This document shows, one piece after another, positions 17,808-26,496 of a DNA stretch of 64,000 nt. Every line of letters starts with the position of its first letter. Position 1 is the stretch's first letter. The position numbers were made by a program, and so were the translations under genes. Source of the DNA: Acidovorax kalamii (GTDB lineage Bacteria > Pseudomonadota > Gammaproteobacteria > Burkholderiales > Burkholderiaceae_C); contig NZ_NOIG01000001.1 in assembly GCF_002245625.1 (NCBI RefSeq), positions 1 through 64,000 of the forward strand, given 5' to 3'. Below the pieces are notes generated by a model. It saw only the letters and a program-made list of their open reading frames with translations, was not told the origin of the DNA and did not search any database.

Positions 17808-18755
17808 GTGTCGTCAGCCCCCTCTCCATCCGCGCAGGCCCCCACCCCGGCGCCTACTGCCAAGGCGCACATGGCCTCGGGCCTGCTGCTGGCGCTGGCA
17901 GGCTCCATTGCGTTCAGTGGCAAGGCCATCATTGTCAAGCTGGCGTACCGCCACGGCGTGGACGCTGTCACGCTCATCATGTACCGCATGCTGTTTGCGC
18001 TGCCCATCTTTGCCGTGATGGCCTGGTGGGCCAGCCGGGGCAAACCGCCCCTGAGCCGCAAGGACTGGCTGGGTGTGCTGGGTCTCGGGATCACGGGGTA
18101 CTACCTGGCGAGTTTTCTCGACTTTGCCGGACTGGCCTACATCAGCGCCAGCCTGGAGCGGCTCATCCTGTACCTCAACCCCACCCTGGTCGTGGTGCTG
18201 GGCTGGCTGCTGTATGGCCGGGGCATCCGCTGGGTGCAGGCAGCGGGCATGCTGGTCAGCTACTGTGGGGTGGTGCTGGTGTTTGGCCACGAGGCCAACC
18301 TGCAGGGCACCAACGTGGCCTGGGGGGCGCTGCTGGTGTTTCTGAGTGCTGTGAGTTATGCCATCTATCTGGTCTACAGCGGCGAGATGGTGCAACGCCT
18401 GGGTTCCCTGCGCCTGGTGGGGCTGGCAACCACCGTGGCCTGCCTGTGCTGCCTGGCACAGTTTGTGGTGCTGCGGCCCCTGGAGGCTGCCGTGGTGGCG
18501 CCGGAGGTGATCTGGCTATCTGTCCTCAACGCCACGTTGTGCACGGCCGCGCCGGTGTTGATGGTGATGATGGCCATCGAGCGCATTGGCGCGGGCATGG
18601 CTGCCCAGGCGGGCATGGTGGGGCCGCTGTCCACCATCCTGATGGGGGTGTGGATTCTGAGCGAGCCCTTCACCGTATGGGTGGCGGCGGGCACGGCGCT
18701 GGTGGTGGCAGGGATTTTTGTGTTCACCCGCCTGGCGCGTCGCCCAGGGGCTTGA
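17808..18755 (+). CDS. EamA/DMT-family transporter
   Basis: Ten TM helices in two EamA repeats, typical of drug/metabolite exporters (315 residues). The second repeat ends with MVGPLSTILMGVWILSEPFT, a family signature. The GTG at 17808 gives a Pro/Ala-rich leader (SSAPSPSAQAPTPAP); an alternative ATG at 17871 starts directly at the first helix and may be the true start, as neither has a strong ribosome site. Substrate unknown. It is convergent with the M48 protease gene. Confidence 0.87.
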   Translation: MSSAPSPSAQAPTPAPTAKAHMASGLLLALAGSIAFSGKAIIVKLAYRHGVDAVTLIMYRMLFALPIFAVMAWWASRGKPPLSRKDWLGVLGLGITGYYLASFLDFAGLAYISASLERLILYLNPTLVVVLGWLLYGRGIRWVQAAGMLVSYCGVVLVFGHEANLQGTNVAWGALLVFLSAVSYAIYLVYSGEMVQRLGSLRLVGLATTVACLCCLAQFVVLRPLEAAVVAPEVIWLSVLNATLCTAAPVLMVMMAIERIGAGMAAQAGMVGPLSTILMGVWILSEPFTVWVAAGTALVVAGIFVFTRLARRPGA

Positions 18756-18767
18756 AGCGGGGCCGCC

Positions 18768-18787
18768 GCACCCTGGCAGCAGGGTGC
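18768..18787. terminator. Hairpin between convergent genes
   Basis: A perfect 8-bp stem (GCACCCTG / CAGGGTGC) with a 4-base loop between the EamA stop and the M48 stop. No T run follows on either strand, so it may be only a weak or factor-dependent end. Confidence 0.3.
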
Positions 18788-18797
18788 TGGCGCCTCC

Positions 18798-19790
18798 TCA
18801 CCCCGCCTTTTTGGCGGCGGGCGCTGGCCGGTTGGCAGGTGCGGGGGCGGCTGGTGCACCGCCTCCACCACCACCACCCAGGCGCTGCGCAATCGTGGCC
18901 CGGGAGCCCCCCAGCCCATCAAGCTGCCGACCCATGGACTGCTCCAGGTAGTCCAGGCGGGCCTGGGCGGCCGGGTGGGTGGACATGGTCAGCGTGAACA
19001 TCGGGTTGTCCGGCGTCACGGTGCGCAGCTGCTGCAGCACCGACACCAGCCCGTACGGGTCGAACCCGGCCTTGGCCGCCATGGCCACGCCGCTGCGATC
19101 GGCTTCGAACTCATCGGACTGGCTCAGCCCTTTGGTGTAGACCGTGCGGAACAGCGACAGCAGCTGGTCTTTGACAAGCTGGCCCGCCACGTTGCTGGTG
19201 CGGATCTGTGAGGCCAGCAGCTGGGTGCCCACACCCGCCATGGCGCTTTGCCGGATGGCCTGCAGGTGGTGCTTGGCGGTCACGTGCGTAATCTCGTGCG
19301 CCAGGATGCCCGCAAGTTCGGATTCGTCGGCGCAGCGGTCGATCAGGCCCTTGGTCACGAACACGTAACCGCCGGGTGCGGCGAAGGCGTTGTACCCGGC
19401 GTCATCCAGCACCACAAAGGTCCAGGGCAGCCCGGGGCGGGGCGACTGCAGGCTGATCCAGCGGCCCAGGCGGTTCACGTAGCGTTGCAGCGCCATGTCC
19501 GGGTGGGCAGGCTTGGCGCCCAGCAGCAGGGCGGCCAACTGGCGGCCGATCTCGATCTCCTTGGGCTCGTCGATGTTGTTCAGCGACTGGGTCAGCAGGC
19601 TGATCAGGTCGTCCCCTTGCGCAGCCGGTGCGGCCTTGCCGCCCGTGATCGCCGAGCCCAGGCCGCCGCCCAGGGAGTTCAGCAGGTTGTTCATGACGTT
19701 CTGGCTGTGGGCCGCCAGGGGGACCGCCGCCAGGGCAGTCAACAGGGCGGCCACCCCTGCACAGCGCTTCCAGCCGAAGTTCCGGTGCAT
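18798..19790 (-). CDS. Secreted M48 family metalloprotease
   Basis: A 330-residue periplasmic zinc protease with a signal peptide (residues 1-29, ending AAHSQ). The HEITH motif (165-169) supplies the zinc ligands and catalytic Glu; the third ligand is Glu227 in EFEAD. A TPR-free C terminus ends in a Gly/Ala/Pro-rich tail. It resembles BepA/YfgC-type or LoiP-type proteases that degrade misassembled outer-membrane proteins. An in-frame ATG at 19796 abuts the GAGGAG ribosome site, so the second ATG at 19790 (six bases from the site) is preferred. It follows the SH3 gene and forms an operon with it. Confidence 0.9.
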   Translation of the reverse strand: MHRNFGWKRCAGVAALLTALAAVPLAAHSQNVMNNLLNSLGGGLGSAITGGKAAPAAQGDDLISLLTQSLNNIDEPKEIEIGRQLAALLLGAKPAHPDMALQRYVNRLGRWISLQSPRPGLPWTFVVLDDAGYNAFAAPGGYVFVTKGLIDRCADESELAGILAHEITHVTAKHHLQAIRQSAMAGVGTQLLASQIRTSNVAGQLVKDQLLSLFRTVYTKGLSQSDEFEADRSGVAMAAKAGFDPYGLVSVLQQLRTVTPDNPMFTLTMSTHPAAQARLDYLEQSMGRQLDGLGGSRATIAQRLGGGGGGGAPAAPAPANRPAPAAKKAG

Positions 19791-19800
19791 GTTCATCTCC

Positions 19801-20421
19801 TCAGTTCGGGCTGTAGTTGGGGTCGGACGGGTTGCCGGAACTGCCACCGGAGCGGCTGCCGGACCCACCGGACGGCAAGGCGGGCTGCGCCATGGCGGGC
19901 ACGTCACGCGCCTGTAGCGACGCGGAACTGGCGAACTGGCGCGCCTGGTCGGCGTTCACCCGCATGCCTTCAACCTTGCCCACAGCGGCCGGGTTGGGTT
20001 GTGCCTTGGCAATGTCTTCAGCATCCAGGCCGCGAATGCCCACTGTGGAGGTTGCTGTGGTGGTGTTCGCGCCGCTGTTGCCGCCGAACAGCCCCCCGAG
20101 GCCTCGCAGGCCGCCGGTGGCGGTGTTGTTGCTGGCTGCTGCCGCGCCGGATTGGGGGCCCAGATCGAACATGTGCACCCAGCCTGTGGCGCCCTGGGGG
20201 GTGCTCACCTTGGTCCAGGGGCCTTTGCGCTCGCTGCTGCGTGTCACGACGGTGTTGGCCTCCAGCGGGGCGAGGCTGGCACCGTTGTCTGCAGGGCTGT
20301 CGCGCAACTGCGTGGCGCGCTTGATCACGGCACTTTCTTGGGCATGGGTGGCGCCAGTGACCAAGGCCAGCGCGACCCCCGCCAGTGAGGTGGCCAGAGC
20401 GTTAGGGTGCAGCCATTTCAT
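19801..20421 (-). CDS. Secreted SH3-domain protein
   Basis: A 206-residue exported protein: signal peptide (to about residue 27, ATHAQ), then a bacterial SH3 domain (VIKRATQLRDSPAD...GWVHMFDL), a low-complexity Gly/Asn/Thr stretch, a helical segment (GLDAEDIAKAQPNP) and a Gly/Ser-rich tail. Bacterial SH3 domains often bind peptidoglycan or act as adaptors in the periplasm. The stop codon lies next to the ribosome site of the M48 protease, so the pair is coupled and probably works together on the envelope (inference). It is divergent from the SDR gene with 64 bp between starts. Confidence 0.85.
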   Translation of the reverse strand: MKWLHPNALATSLAGVALALVTGATHAQESAVIKRATQLRDSPADNGASLAPLEANTVVTRSSERKGPWTKVSTPQGATGWVHMFDLGPQSGAAAASNNTATGGLRGLGGLFGGNSGANTTTATSTVGIRGLDAEDIAKAQPNPAAVGKVEGMRVNADQARQFASSASLQARDVPAMAQPALPSGGSGSRSGGSSGNPSDPNYSPN

Positions 20422-20485
20422 GGTTCAACTCTCCATTTATGATTTGCCCACGCTATATGTATCAGTGTGCAACTTGGAGATTGTT

Positions 20486-21325
20486 ATGGATTTGGGTATC
20501 GCAGGCAAATGGGCGCTGGTGTGTGGCGCCAGCAAGGGGCTGGGCTTTGGTTGTGCGCAGGCGCTGGTGCGCGAGGGCGTCAACGTGGTCATCAACGCCC
20601 GCAATGCCGGTGCACTGGATCAGGCTGCTGCCCGTTTGATAGCTGAATGTGCAAGCCAGGCGCGCGCAAAGGGGCTCAAAGAGTCCGAAGTTCAGGTGCC
20701 CCAGGTGCTGGCCGTGGCGGCCGACATCACCACCCCTGCCGGGCGCGAGGCCGTGTTCTCCGTGGCGGGGGGGCCTGGACGGGATTTCGACATCGTGGTG
20801 ACCAACGCCGGGGGGCCGCCCACCGGTGACTTCCGCGACTGGAACCGCGACGCCTGGATCAAGGCGGTGGATGCCAACATGCTCACGCCCATCGAGCTCA
20901 TCCAGGCCACGGTGGATGGTATGGCCGCGCGGGGCTTTGGCCGCATCGTCAACATCACGTCCAGTGCGGTGAAGGCGCCCATCGACATCCTGGGCCTGTC
21001 CAACGGCGCACGCAGTGGCCTCACAGGGTTTGTGGCGGGTGTGTCGCGCAGCAAGATCGCGGCGAGGGGCGTGACCATCAACAACCTGCTGCCTGGCAAG
21101 TTCGACACCGACCGCCTAGCGGCCACTGTGACGGCGGCTGCAGGCAAGGCGGGAAAAAGCGTGGAGGATGTCCGTGCCGTCCAGCAGGCGCAGATCCCGG
21201 CGGGCCGTTATGGCACGGCCGAAGAGTTTGGGGCGATCTGTGCCTTTTTGTGCAGCCAGCAGGCGGGCTACATGACCGGCCAGAACGTGCTGGCCGATGG
21301 TGGCGCCTACCCAGGCACCTTCTGA
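20486..21325 (+). CDS. Atypical short-chain dehydrogenase/reductase (3-oxoacyl-ACP reductase-like)
   Basis: An SDR-fold protein of 279 residues. The cofactor-binding motif GASKGLGFG (14-22), TNAGG (107-111) and Ser159/160 (ITSSAVKAP) are present. The expected Tyr-x3-Lys is missing: the aligned stretch reads ILGLSNGARSG (168-178), with Leu for Tyr and Ala/Arg for Lys. This matches the SDR subgroup described as lacking a perfect catalytic tetrad, often annotated 3-oxoacyl-ACP reductase. Residues about 49-68 form an extra loop encoded by a dispersed repeat. Reaction unknown. Confidence 0.85.
   Translation: MDLGIAGKWALVCGASKGLGFGCAQALVREGVNVVINARNAGALDQAAARLIAECASQARAKGLKESEVQVPQVLAVAADITTPAGREAVFSVAGGPGRDFDIVVTNAGGPPTGDFRDWNRDAWIKAVDANMLTPIELIQATVDGMAARGFGRIVNITSSAVKAPIDILGLSNGARSGLTGFVAGVSRSKIAARGVTINNLLPGKFDTDRLAATVTAAAGKAGKSVEDVRAVQQAQIPAGRYGTAEEFGAICAFLCSQQAGYMTGQNVLADGGAYPGTF
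20631..20690 (+). repeat. Dispersed repeat, copy D (inside SDR gene)
   Basis: Copy reading GTTTGATAGCTGAATGTGCA, then CAGGCGCGCGCAAAGGGGCTC. The left arm is shortened. It is translated in frame as residues 49-68 of the SDR, making an insertion between the second helix and the strand before VAADIT. Confidence 0.5.
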
Positions 21326-21506
21326 CGGCACATGGTGGCCAGTGACGGGGGACAGCGGCTACCAGGCCCCTTCGGGAGACCGCATGGAGGGCAGGGGCAA
21401 GGCCATGCCATGCACCAGTTCTCTCGAAGGCTCACGCGTGGTGTTTTGCCGACAATTTGCCTTTGGGGCTGAAAAATTGGTGGAATACTGCTCGCCATTG
21501 TTTGCC

Positions 21507-22607
21507 ATGTTCACCACCCCCCGCACCTTGATCTCCCACTTTCGCCGCCAGGCACTTCTTCTGTGTGCAGCGCTGGTTGCATGGGGCGGGGTGCACGCGG
21601 CCGATCCCCCTGGCAGCGGTGCGGCTACGCCATACAAGCTGCGCGTGGTGGGCGGGCTGGCAGGTGTGAACCAGTACACGCGCCAGGAGGAACCCTTCTG
21701 GAGCAAGGAGCTGTCCCGCCTCAGTGGCGGCAGGTTCCAGGCAGAGATCGTGCCGTTTGACCGGGCGGGGGTGCCCGGCAACGAAATGCTGCGCCTGCTG
21801 CAACTGGGGGTGGTGCCGTTTGGCACCACGCTGATGAGTTCATTCACCTCGCAATACCCCGAGTACACCGCCCCCGATCTGGCGGGCCTGAACCCCGACA
21901 TCGCCACACTCAAGGCCACCCTGGGCGCCTTCCGCCCCTATCTGGAAAAAGCCTTGCGCGAGCAGCATGGTGTGGAGGCGCTGGCGATCTATGTGTACCC
22001 CGCGCAGGTGGTGTTCTGCAAGAAGCCGCTGCGTGCGCTGTCCGACCTGTCCGGGCGCCGCGTCCGGGTTTCGTCCTCCACGCAGGCCGACTTTGTGGGG
22101 GCACTGGGCGGCGTGCCGGTGCTGACCAGTTTCTCGCAGATCGTGTCCAGCTTGACGGCGGGCAATACCGAATGTGCGATCACGGGCACCATGTCGGGCA
22201 ACATCCTGGGCCTGCCCACACTCACTTCCCATGTGCACACCCTGCCAGTGACCTGGGGCCTGGCCATCTTTGGCGCCAACCAGGCGGCCTGGGCGGGCCT
22301 GCCTGCCGACCTGCGCGAACTGCTCAAGCGCGAGCTGCCCCGGCTGGAGTCGGCCATCTGGGCCGAGTCTGAGCGGGAAACCGCTGAAGGCCTGGCGTGC
22401 AACCGGGGCGCACCCACCTGCACCGGCGGCACCAAGGGTGCGATGGTAGTGGTGCCTGCTTCGCCTCAGGATGAGCGCAGCCGCCAGGAGATCCTGGCCT
22501 CCACCGTGCTGCCGCGCTGGGTGCAGCGCTGTGGTGCGCGCTGCGCCCAGGCCTGGAACCAGACGATTGGCCCCGCGCGTGGCCTGCTGGCCGCGCCCGT
22601 CAAATAA
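21507..22607 (+). CDS. TRAP-type (DctP-like) periplasmic solute-binding protein
   Basis: A 366-residue periplasmic binding protein with a signal peptide (MFTTPRTLISHFRRQALLLC to about residue 33, VHAAD). Family features are YKLRVVGG at the mature start, the GGRFQAEIVPFDRAGVPGNEMLRLLQLG stretch, and DLSGRRVRVSSSTQADFVGALGGVPV with the Arg expected to bind carboxylates. No DctQ/DctM permease genes are adjacent. The downstream GGDEF-EAL gene starts four bases after the stop, so it may act as a sensory binding protein rather than in transport. Several Cys in the C-terminal part could form disulfides. Confidence 0.85.
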   Translation: MFTTPRTLISHFRRQALLLCAALVAWGGVHAADPPGSGAATPYKLRVVGGLAGVNQYTRQEEPFWSKELSRLSGGRFQAEIVPFDRAGVPGNEMLRLLQLGVVPFGTTLMSSFTSQYPEYTAPDLAGLNPDIATLKATLGAFRPYLEKALREQHGVEALAIYVYPAQVVFCKKPLRALSDLSGRRVRVSSSTQADFVGALGGVPVLTSFSQIVSSLTAGNTECAITGTMSGNILGLPTLTSHVHTLPVTWGLAIFGANQAAWAGLPADLRELLKRELPRLESAIWAESERETAEGLACNRGAPTCTGGTKGAMVVVPASPQDERSRQEILASTVLPRWVQRCGARCAQAWNQTIGPARGLLAAPVK

Positions 22608-22611
22608 ATCA

Positions 22612-25296
22612 ATGAGAGAACCCATAACGCCACTGCGCATCAAGGCCTTTGTCGGGGCTGGGGTTGTGGTGTTTGTGGTGGCCGTGGCCATCGTGGCGGC
22701 TGCTGTGGCCTGGAACGCCCGCAAGGTGGCCCTCAACGACAGCGAGGCCCAGGCCACCCGTTTTGTGGCGGGGGCCGAAGTGGCGCTCAACCGCTCCCTG
22801 CTGACGGTGGACGTGCTGCTGGCCAGCATGGACGAGTTGCTCAACCTGTCGAACACGACCGCGCCCTGGATCGATGCGGAATCGGCCAGCCAGCGTTTGC
22901 GCGGCTCCACCCGGCAGAACCTGATGGTGCGTTATGTGGCGCTGCTGGACACCACGGGCAAGACCATGGCGTCGTCCGATCCGGCCGGTGGCGCGCTGGC
23001 CGTGCAGCTGCCGGCGGGCTTTCTGGAGTCCGTGCTGGAGCAGTCGGTGTCCACCCTGATGGTCAGCGCCCCGGTGGTGAGTTTTGCCAGCTCCGAACGG
23101 GTTCTGTATTTCGCGCGCCACCTGCGCCTGGCCGACAACACGCGCGTGGCCGCCGTGGCCGAGTTGCCGGTGGGCGCCTTGGGCGCGGTGCTGCTCCAAG
23201 GCGTGGACATCAGCGGCCTGCAGGTCACGCTGGAGCGCGCCGGCGGGCAGCTGCTGCTGGGCGTGCCGGGCCGCGAGGAGGTCATCGCCCCCACGCTGGC
23301 GCCGCCTCTGGCCGAGCTGGCCGACCTGGGTCAGGAGTGGAAGGCCCCGGCGCGCCTCACGGGGGATCCTGCCCTGGTGGTCTTCCGTCCCATCCTGTAC
23401 CAGGATCTGCGGATCTCCGCGAGCATTCCGCTGCACGAGGCACTGAGCAGCTGGCGCGACCAGCGCGACGCGATCGGGCTGACCGCGCTGGTGTTTGTGG
23501 CCATGATCCTGGCGGCGGGGGGGCTGGCTTTTCGTTATCTGGACCGCCTGTCGCAGGCCCGCGTGGCCATTGCGCAGTCCAAGGCCACGCTCGACCAGGC
23601 GCTGGAGTCCATGGTCAGCGGCTTCTTGCTGCTCGACAAGAACAACTGTGTGGTGCAGTGGAACAGCCAGTTCGAGGTGATCTTTCCCTGGCTCAGGGGC
23701 ATCATTGCCCCCAGGCTGCCCTTTCGTGCGGTGATCGAGGAAACCGTCAAGCACCACCACCCCCGGCTGGCCGACGAAGAACATGCGCGCTGGGTGGAGC
23801 AGCGGCTGCTGCGGCAAAAACAGCCGCAGCACGAACCGCATGAACAGGTCTACTCCAACGGCCGTACCATCCAGATCACCGAGCGCACCACCCCCGACGG
23901 CGGCCTGGTCATCAGCTACCACGACGTGACGGCGCTGCGGCGCGCTAGTGCCGAGATCGAGAACCTGGCGTTCTACGACCCACTGACCAACCTGCCCAAC
24001 CGCCGCCTGCTCATGGACCGCATGCAGCAGGCCATCGCCTCCAGCGCGCGCAGCGGGCAGTATGGGGCCCTGCTGTTCCTCGACCTAGACCATTTCAAGA
24101 CCCTGAACGACACCCGGGGCCACGAGGTGGGCGACATGCTGCTGCGCCAGGTGGCCCAGCGCCTGAAAACCTGTGTGCGGCGCGAGGACACCGTGGCCCG
24201 GCTGGGTGGCGACGAGTTTGTGGTGATGCTGAGTGACCTGTCGGCCAGCAGCGAAGAGGCGGGCGCCCATGTCCGCCGTGTGGGCGAAAAGATCCTGCGC
24301 AAGCTCAACGTGCCCTACACGCTCGGAGGTCATGCCCACCACAGCACGCCCAGCATCGGCGCCACGCTGATGGGGGGCGCGATCCAGTCGTCGGTCGATC
24401 TGCTCAAGCAGGCCGACATCGCCATGTACCAGGTCAAGTCGCAGGGGCGCAACGCGCTGTGCTTTTTTGACCCGCAAATGCAGATCAGCATCAGCCTGCG
24501 CGCGCAGCTCGAAGCCGACCTGCAGGCGGCGCTCACGGCGCGGCAGTTTGTGCTGCACTACCAGCCGCAGTTCCACCTGGATGGCCGCATGGTGGGCGCC
24601 GAGGGGCTGATCCGCTGGCAGCACCCCGAGCGGGGCCTGGTGGCGCCGGGGGCCTTCATCGGCGTGGCGGAAGAAAGCGAACTCATCGTGCCCATGGGCC
24701 ACTGGGTGCTGCGCACCGCCTGCGAGCAGCTGGCCGCCTGGCAGGGCAACCCGCGCCTGCAGCACCTACAGCTCTCGGTCAACGTGAGCGCGCGGCAGTT
24801 CCGCCAGCGTGACTTTGTGGCCCGGGTGGTCGAGGTGCTGCGCGAAACCGGCGCGCGCCCCCACCTGCTCAAGCTCGAACTTACCGAATCGCTGGTGCTG
24901 GACAACGTGGACGACACCATCGCCAAGATCGGCACGCTGAAGACCAAGGGCGTGCGCTTCTCGGTGGACGACTTCGGCACCGGCTACTCGTCGCTGGCCT
25001 ACCTCACGCGGCTGCCGCTGGACCAGCTCAAGATCGACCAGTCTTTTGTGCACAACCTGGGCGTGCGGCACACCGACGATGTGATCGTGCAGACCATCCT
25101 GGGCATGGCGCGCAACCTGGAGCTGGACGTGATCGCCGAAGGCGTGGAAACCGAGGCGCAAAAGAAGCTGCTGGCCCAGTACGGCTGCACCTACTTCCAG
25201 GGCTACCTGATGGGGCGGCCCGTCCCCGTGGCGGAGCTGGAGGCGCTGCTGGAGCCGGCCGCCACCACCGCCGAAGACCTCGACATGCCCCGTTAA
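22612..25296 (+). CDS. Membrane PAS-GGDEF-EAL protein (c-di-GMP turnover)
   Basis: An 894-residue inner-membrane protein. TM1 is at about 12-37, a periplasmic sensor domain follows to about 285, and TM2 lies near 286-308. A PAS-like domain (ESMVSGFLLLDKNN...) occupies about 325-440, then GGDEF with an intact GGDEF motif at 532-536, and EAL. The EAL motif itself is EGL (664-666) with the metal-binding Glu kept; DDFGTGYSSL (about 785-794) and KIDQSFV are also present. Both domains may be active, so the enzyme could make or break c-di-GMP. It lies four bases after the DctP-like gene. Confidence 0.93.
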   Translation: MREPITPLRIKAFVGAGVVVFVVAVAIVAAAVAWNARKVALNDSEAQATRFVAGAEVALNRSLLTVDVLLASMDELLNLSNTTAPWIDAESASQRLRGSTRQNLMVRYVALLDTTGKTMASSDPAGGALAVQLPAGFLESVLEQSVSTLMVSAPVVSFASSERVLYFARHLRLADNTRVAAVAELPVGALGAVLLQGVDISGLQVTLERAGGQLLLGVPGREEVIAPTLAPPLAELADLGQEWKAPARLTGDPALVVFRPILYQDLRISASIPLHEALSSWRDQRDAIGLTALVFVAMILAAGGLAFRYLDRLSQARVAIAQSKATLDQALESMVSGFLLLDKNNCVVQWNSQFEVIFPWLRGIIAPRLPFRAVIEETVKHHHPRLADEEHARWVEQRLLRQKQPQHEPHEQVYSNGRTIQITERTTPDGGLVISYHDVTALRRASAEIENLAFYDPLTNLPNRRLLMDRMQQAIASSARSGQYGALLFLDLDHFKTLNDTRGHEVGDMLLRQVAQRLKTCVRREDTVARLGGDEFVVMLSDLSASSEEAGAHVRRVGEKILRKLNVPYTLGGHAHHSTPSIGATLMGGAIQSSVDLLKQADIAMYQVKSQGRNALCFFDPQMQISISLRAQLEADLQAALTARQFVLHYQPQFHLDGRMVGAEGLIRWQHPERGLVAPGAFIGVAEESELIVPMGHWVLRTACEQLAAWQGNPRLQHLQLSVNVSARQFRQRDFVARVVEVLRETGARPHLLKLELTESLVLDNVDDTIAKIGTLKTKGVRFSVDDFGTGYSSLAYLTRLPLDQLKIDQSFVHNLGVRHTDDVIVQTILGMARNLELDVIAEGVETEAQKKLLAQYGCTYFQGYLMGRPVPVAELEALLEPAATTAEDLDMPR

Positions 25297-25356
25297 GAGG
25301 CTGGGAGAAGAGGCCAAGGGGTGCACTGCACGCCCATGCCCTCTGCATACAGGTGG

Positions 25357-25421
25357 TTGCTATATTTATGGTAGCTGTAAAGGCATGATGGACGAGCGGT
25401 AATGCCGATTTTTATCAATAA
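25357..25421 (+). repeat. Dispersed repeat, copy E (intergenic)
   Basis: Copy reading TTGCTATATTTATGGTAGCT, then GTAAAGGCATGATGG, AGCGGTAATGCCGATTTTT and ATCAATAAA. It lies between the convergent GGDEF-EAL and EamA genes and shows both inverted-repeat arms. It may serve as part of their shared 3' region. Confidence 0.7.
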
Positions 25422-25432
25422 ATCGACAGGCC

Positions 25433-26332
25433 TCAGCGCCGCGAAGACACCACAATCCCACCCACGATCAACGCGAACGCCACGCCGTGAAATGCCTGGG
25501 GCGTTTCGCCCAGAAACGCGGCCGACAGCAGCCCGGCAAACAGGGGCGTGAGGTTGACAAAAAAGCCCGCCACCGCAGGCCCTGCGCGCTGCACGCCCAC
25601 GCCCCAGCATCGGTAGGCCAGCACCGCAGGGCCCACGGCAATGAAGGCCAGCGCCGCCACCAGCGGCCAGCCCCAGGAGGCGTGGGTGTGGCCGGTGGCC
25701 CATTCGGCCCCGGCAAAGCTGCCCGACCAGGCCAGGCCGAACACCATCTGTGCCATCAGGAAGGCCGCCCAGTCGCCCCGGATGCTGCCAGGCTCGCTGG
25801 TGCGCGCCAGCAGCCAGCTGTAGAACGCCCACGAGATGGTGGCCAGCAGCATGAACAGATCGCCCGGCACCAGGCGGAACGCGAGCAGCTGCGCCCATTC
25901 GCCCCGGCTCAGCACCAGCAGCACGCCACACACCGACAGCAGCGCACCCACCACCTGGCGCCGCGTCACGGCCGCGCCAAAAAACAGTGCCCCCACGGCC
26001 AGCATCCACACCGGCATGCTCGAACCCACCAGCGTTGCGTTGATGGGCGTGGACGTCTGCAGCGCCATGTACTGCAGCGCGTTGTACAGGCCAATGCCCA
26101 GCAGCCCCAGCAGCGCATAGCGGCGCCAGTGCGGCCACAGCGGGCTGTTTTTGCGCAGCACACCATGCGCCAGCGGCAGCAGGATGAAGAAGGCCAGCAC
26201 CCAGCGGATGAAATTGAGGGCGGCGGGGGAAATCAGGTCATGCACCAGCCGCCCCGTGACGGCGTTGCCAGCCCACAGCAGGGGCGGAATCACCAGCAGC
26301 ACGGCCGTGCCGGGTGTGAGTTTGTGAGTCAT
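25433..26332 (-). CDS. EamA/DMT-family transporter
   Basis: A 299-residue protein with ten TM helices in two EamA repeats (PPLLWAGNAVTGRLV in the first; NLTPLFAGLLSAAFLGE in the second), a drug/metabolite superfamily exporter or permease of unknown substrate. The start at 26332 (MTHKLTPGTA) was chosen because the longer frame upstream lacks a hydrophobic start and a ribosome site. It is divergent from the quinone oxidoreductase gene over 164 bp. Its sequence differs from the other EamA gene in this window, so they are not a recent duplication. Confidence 0.88.
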   Translation of the reverse strand: MTHKLTPGTAVLLVIPPLLWAGNAVTGRLVHDLISPAALNFIRWVLAFFILLPLAHGVLRKNSPLWPHWRRYALLGLLGIGLYNALQYMALQTSTPINATLVGSSMPVWMLAVGALFFGAAVTRRQVVGALLSVCGVLLVLSRGEWAQLLAFRLVPGDLFMLLATISWAFYSWLLARTSEPGSIRGDWAAFLMAQMVFGLAWSGSFAGAEWATGHTHASWGWPLVAALAFIAVGPAVLAYRCWGVGVQRAGPAVAGFFVNLTPLFAGLLSAAFLGETPQAFHGVAFALIVGGIVVSSRR

Positions 26333-26496
26333 GGGGCTGCACTGTAACGGTGCATGCCGTGCCCCGCTGCCGGAAGGCCACAAGGCCCCAGGCCGCCATC
26401 GGCGCTGCTGCCACATGCGGCACGCCCGCATGAATCGTGGCAGGATGGCCGCCGTTCTCACCCCCATTTCCCGTTTGTTTGAGGAGACCGTTTGCC

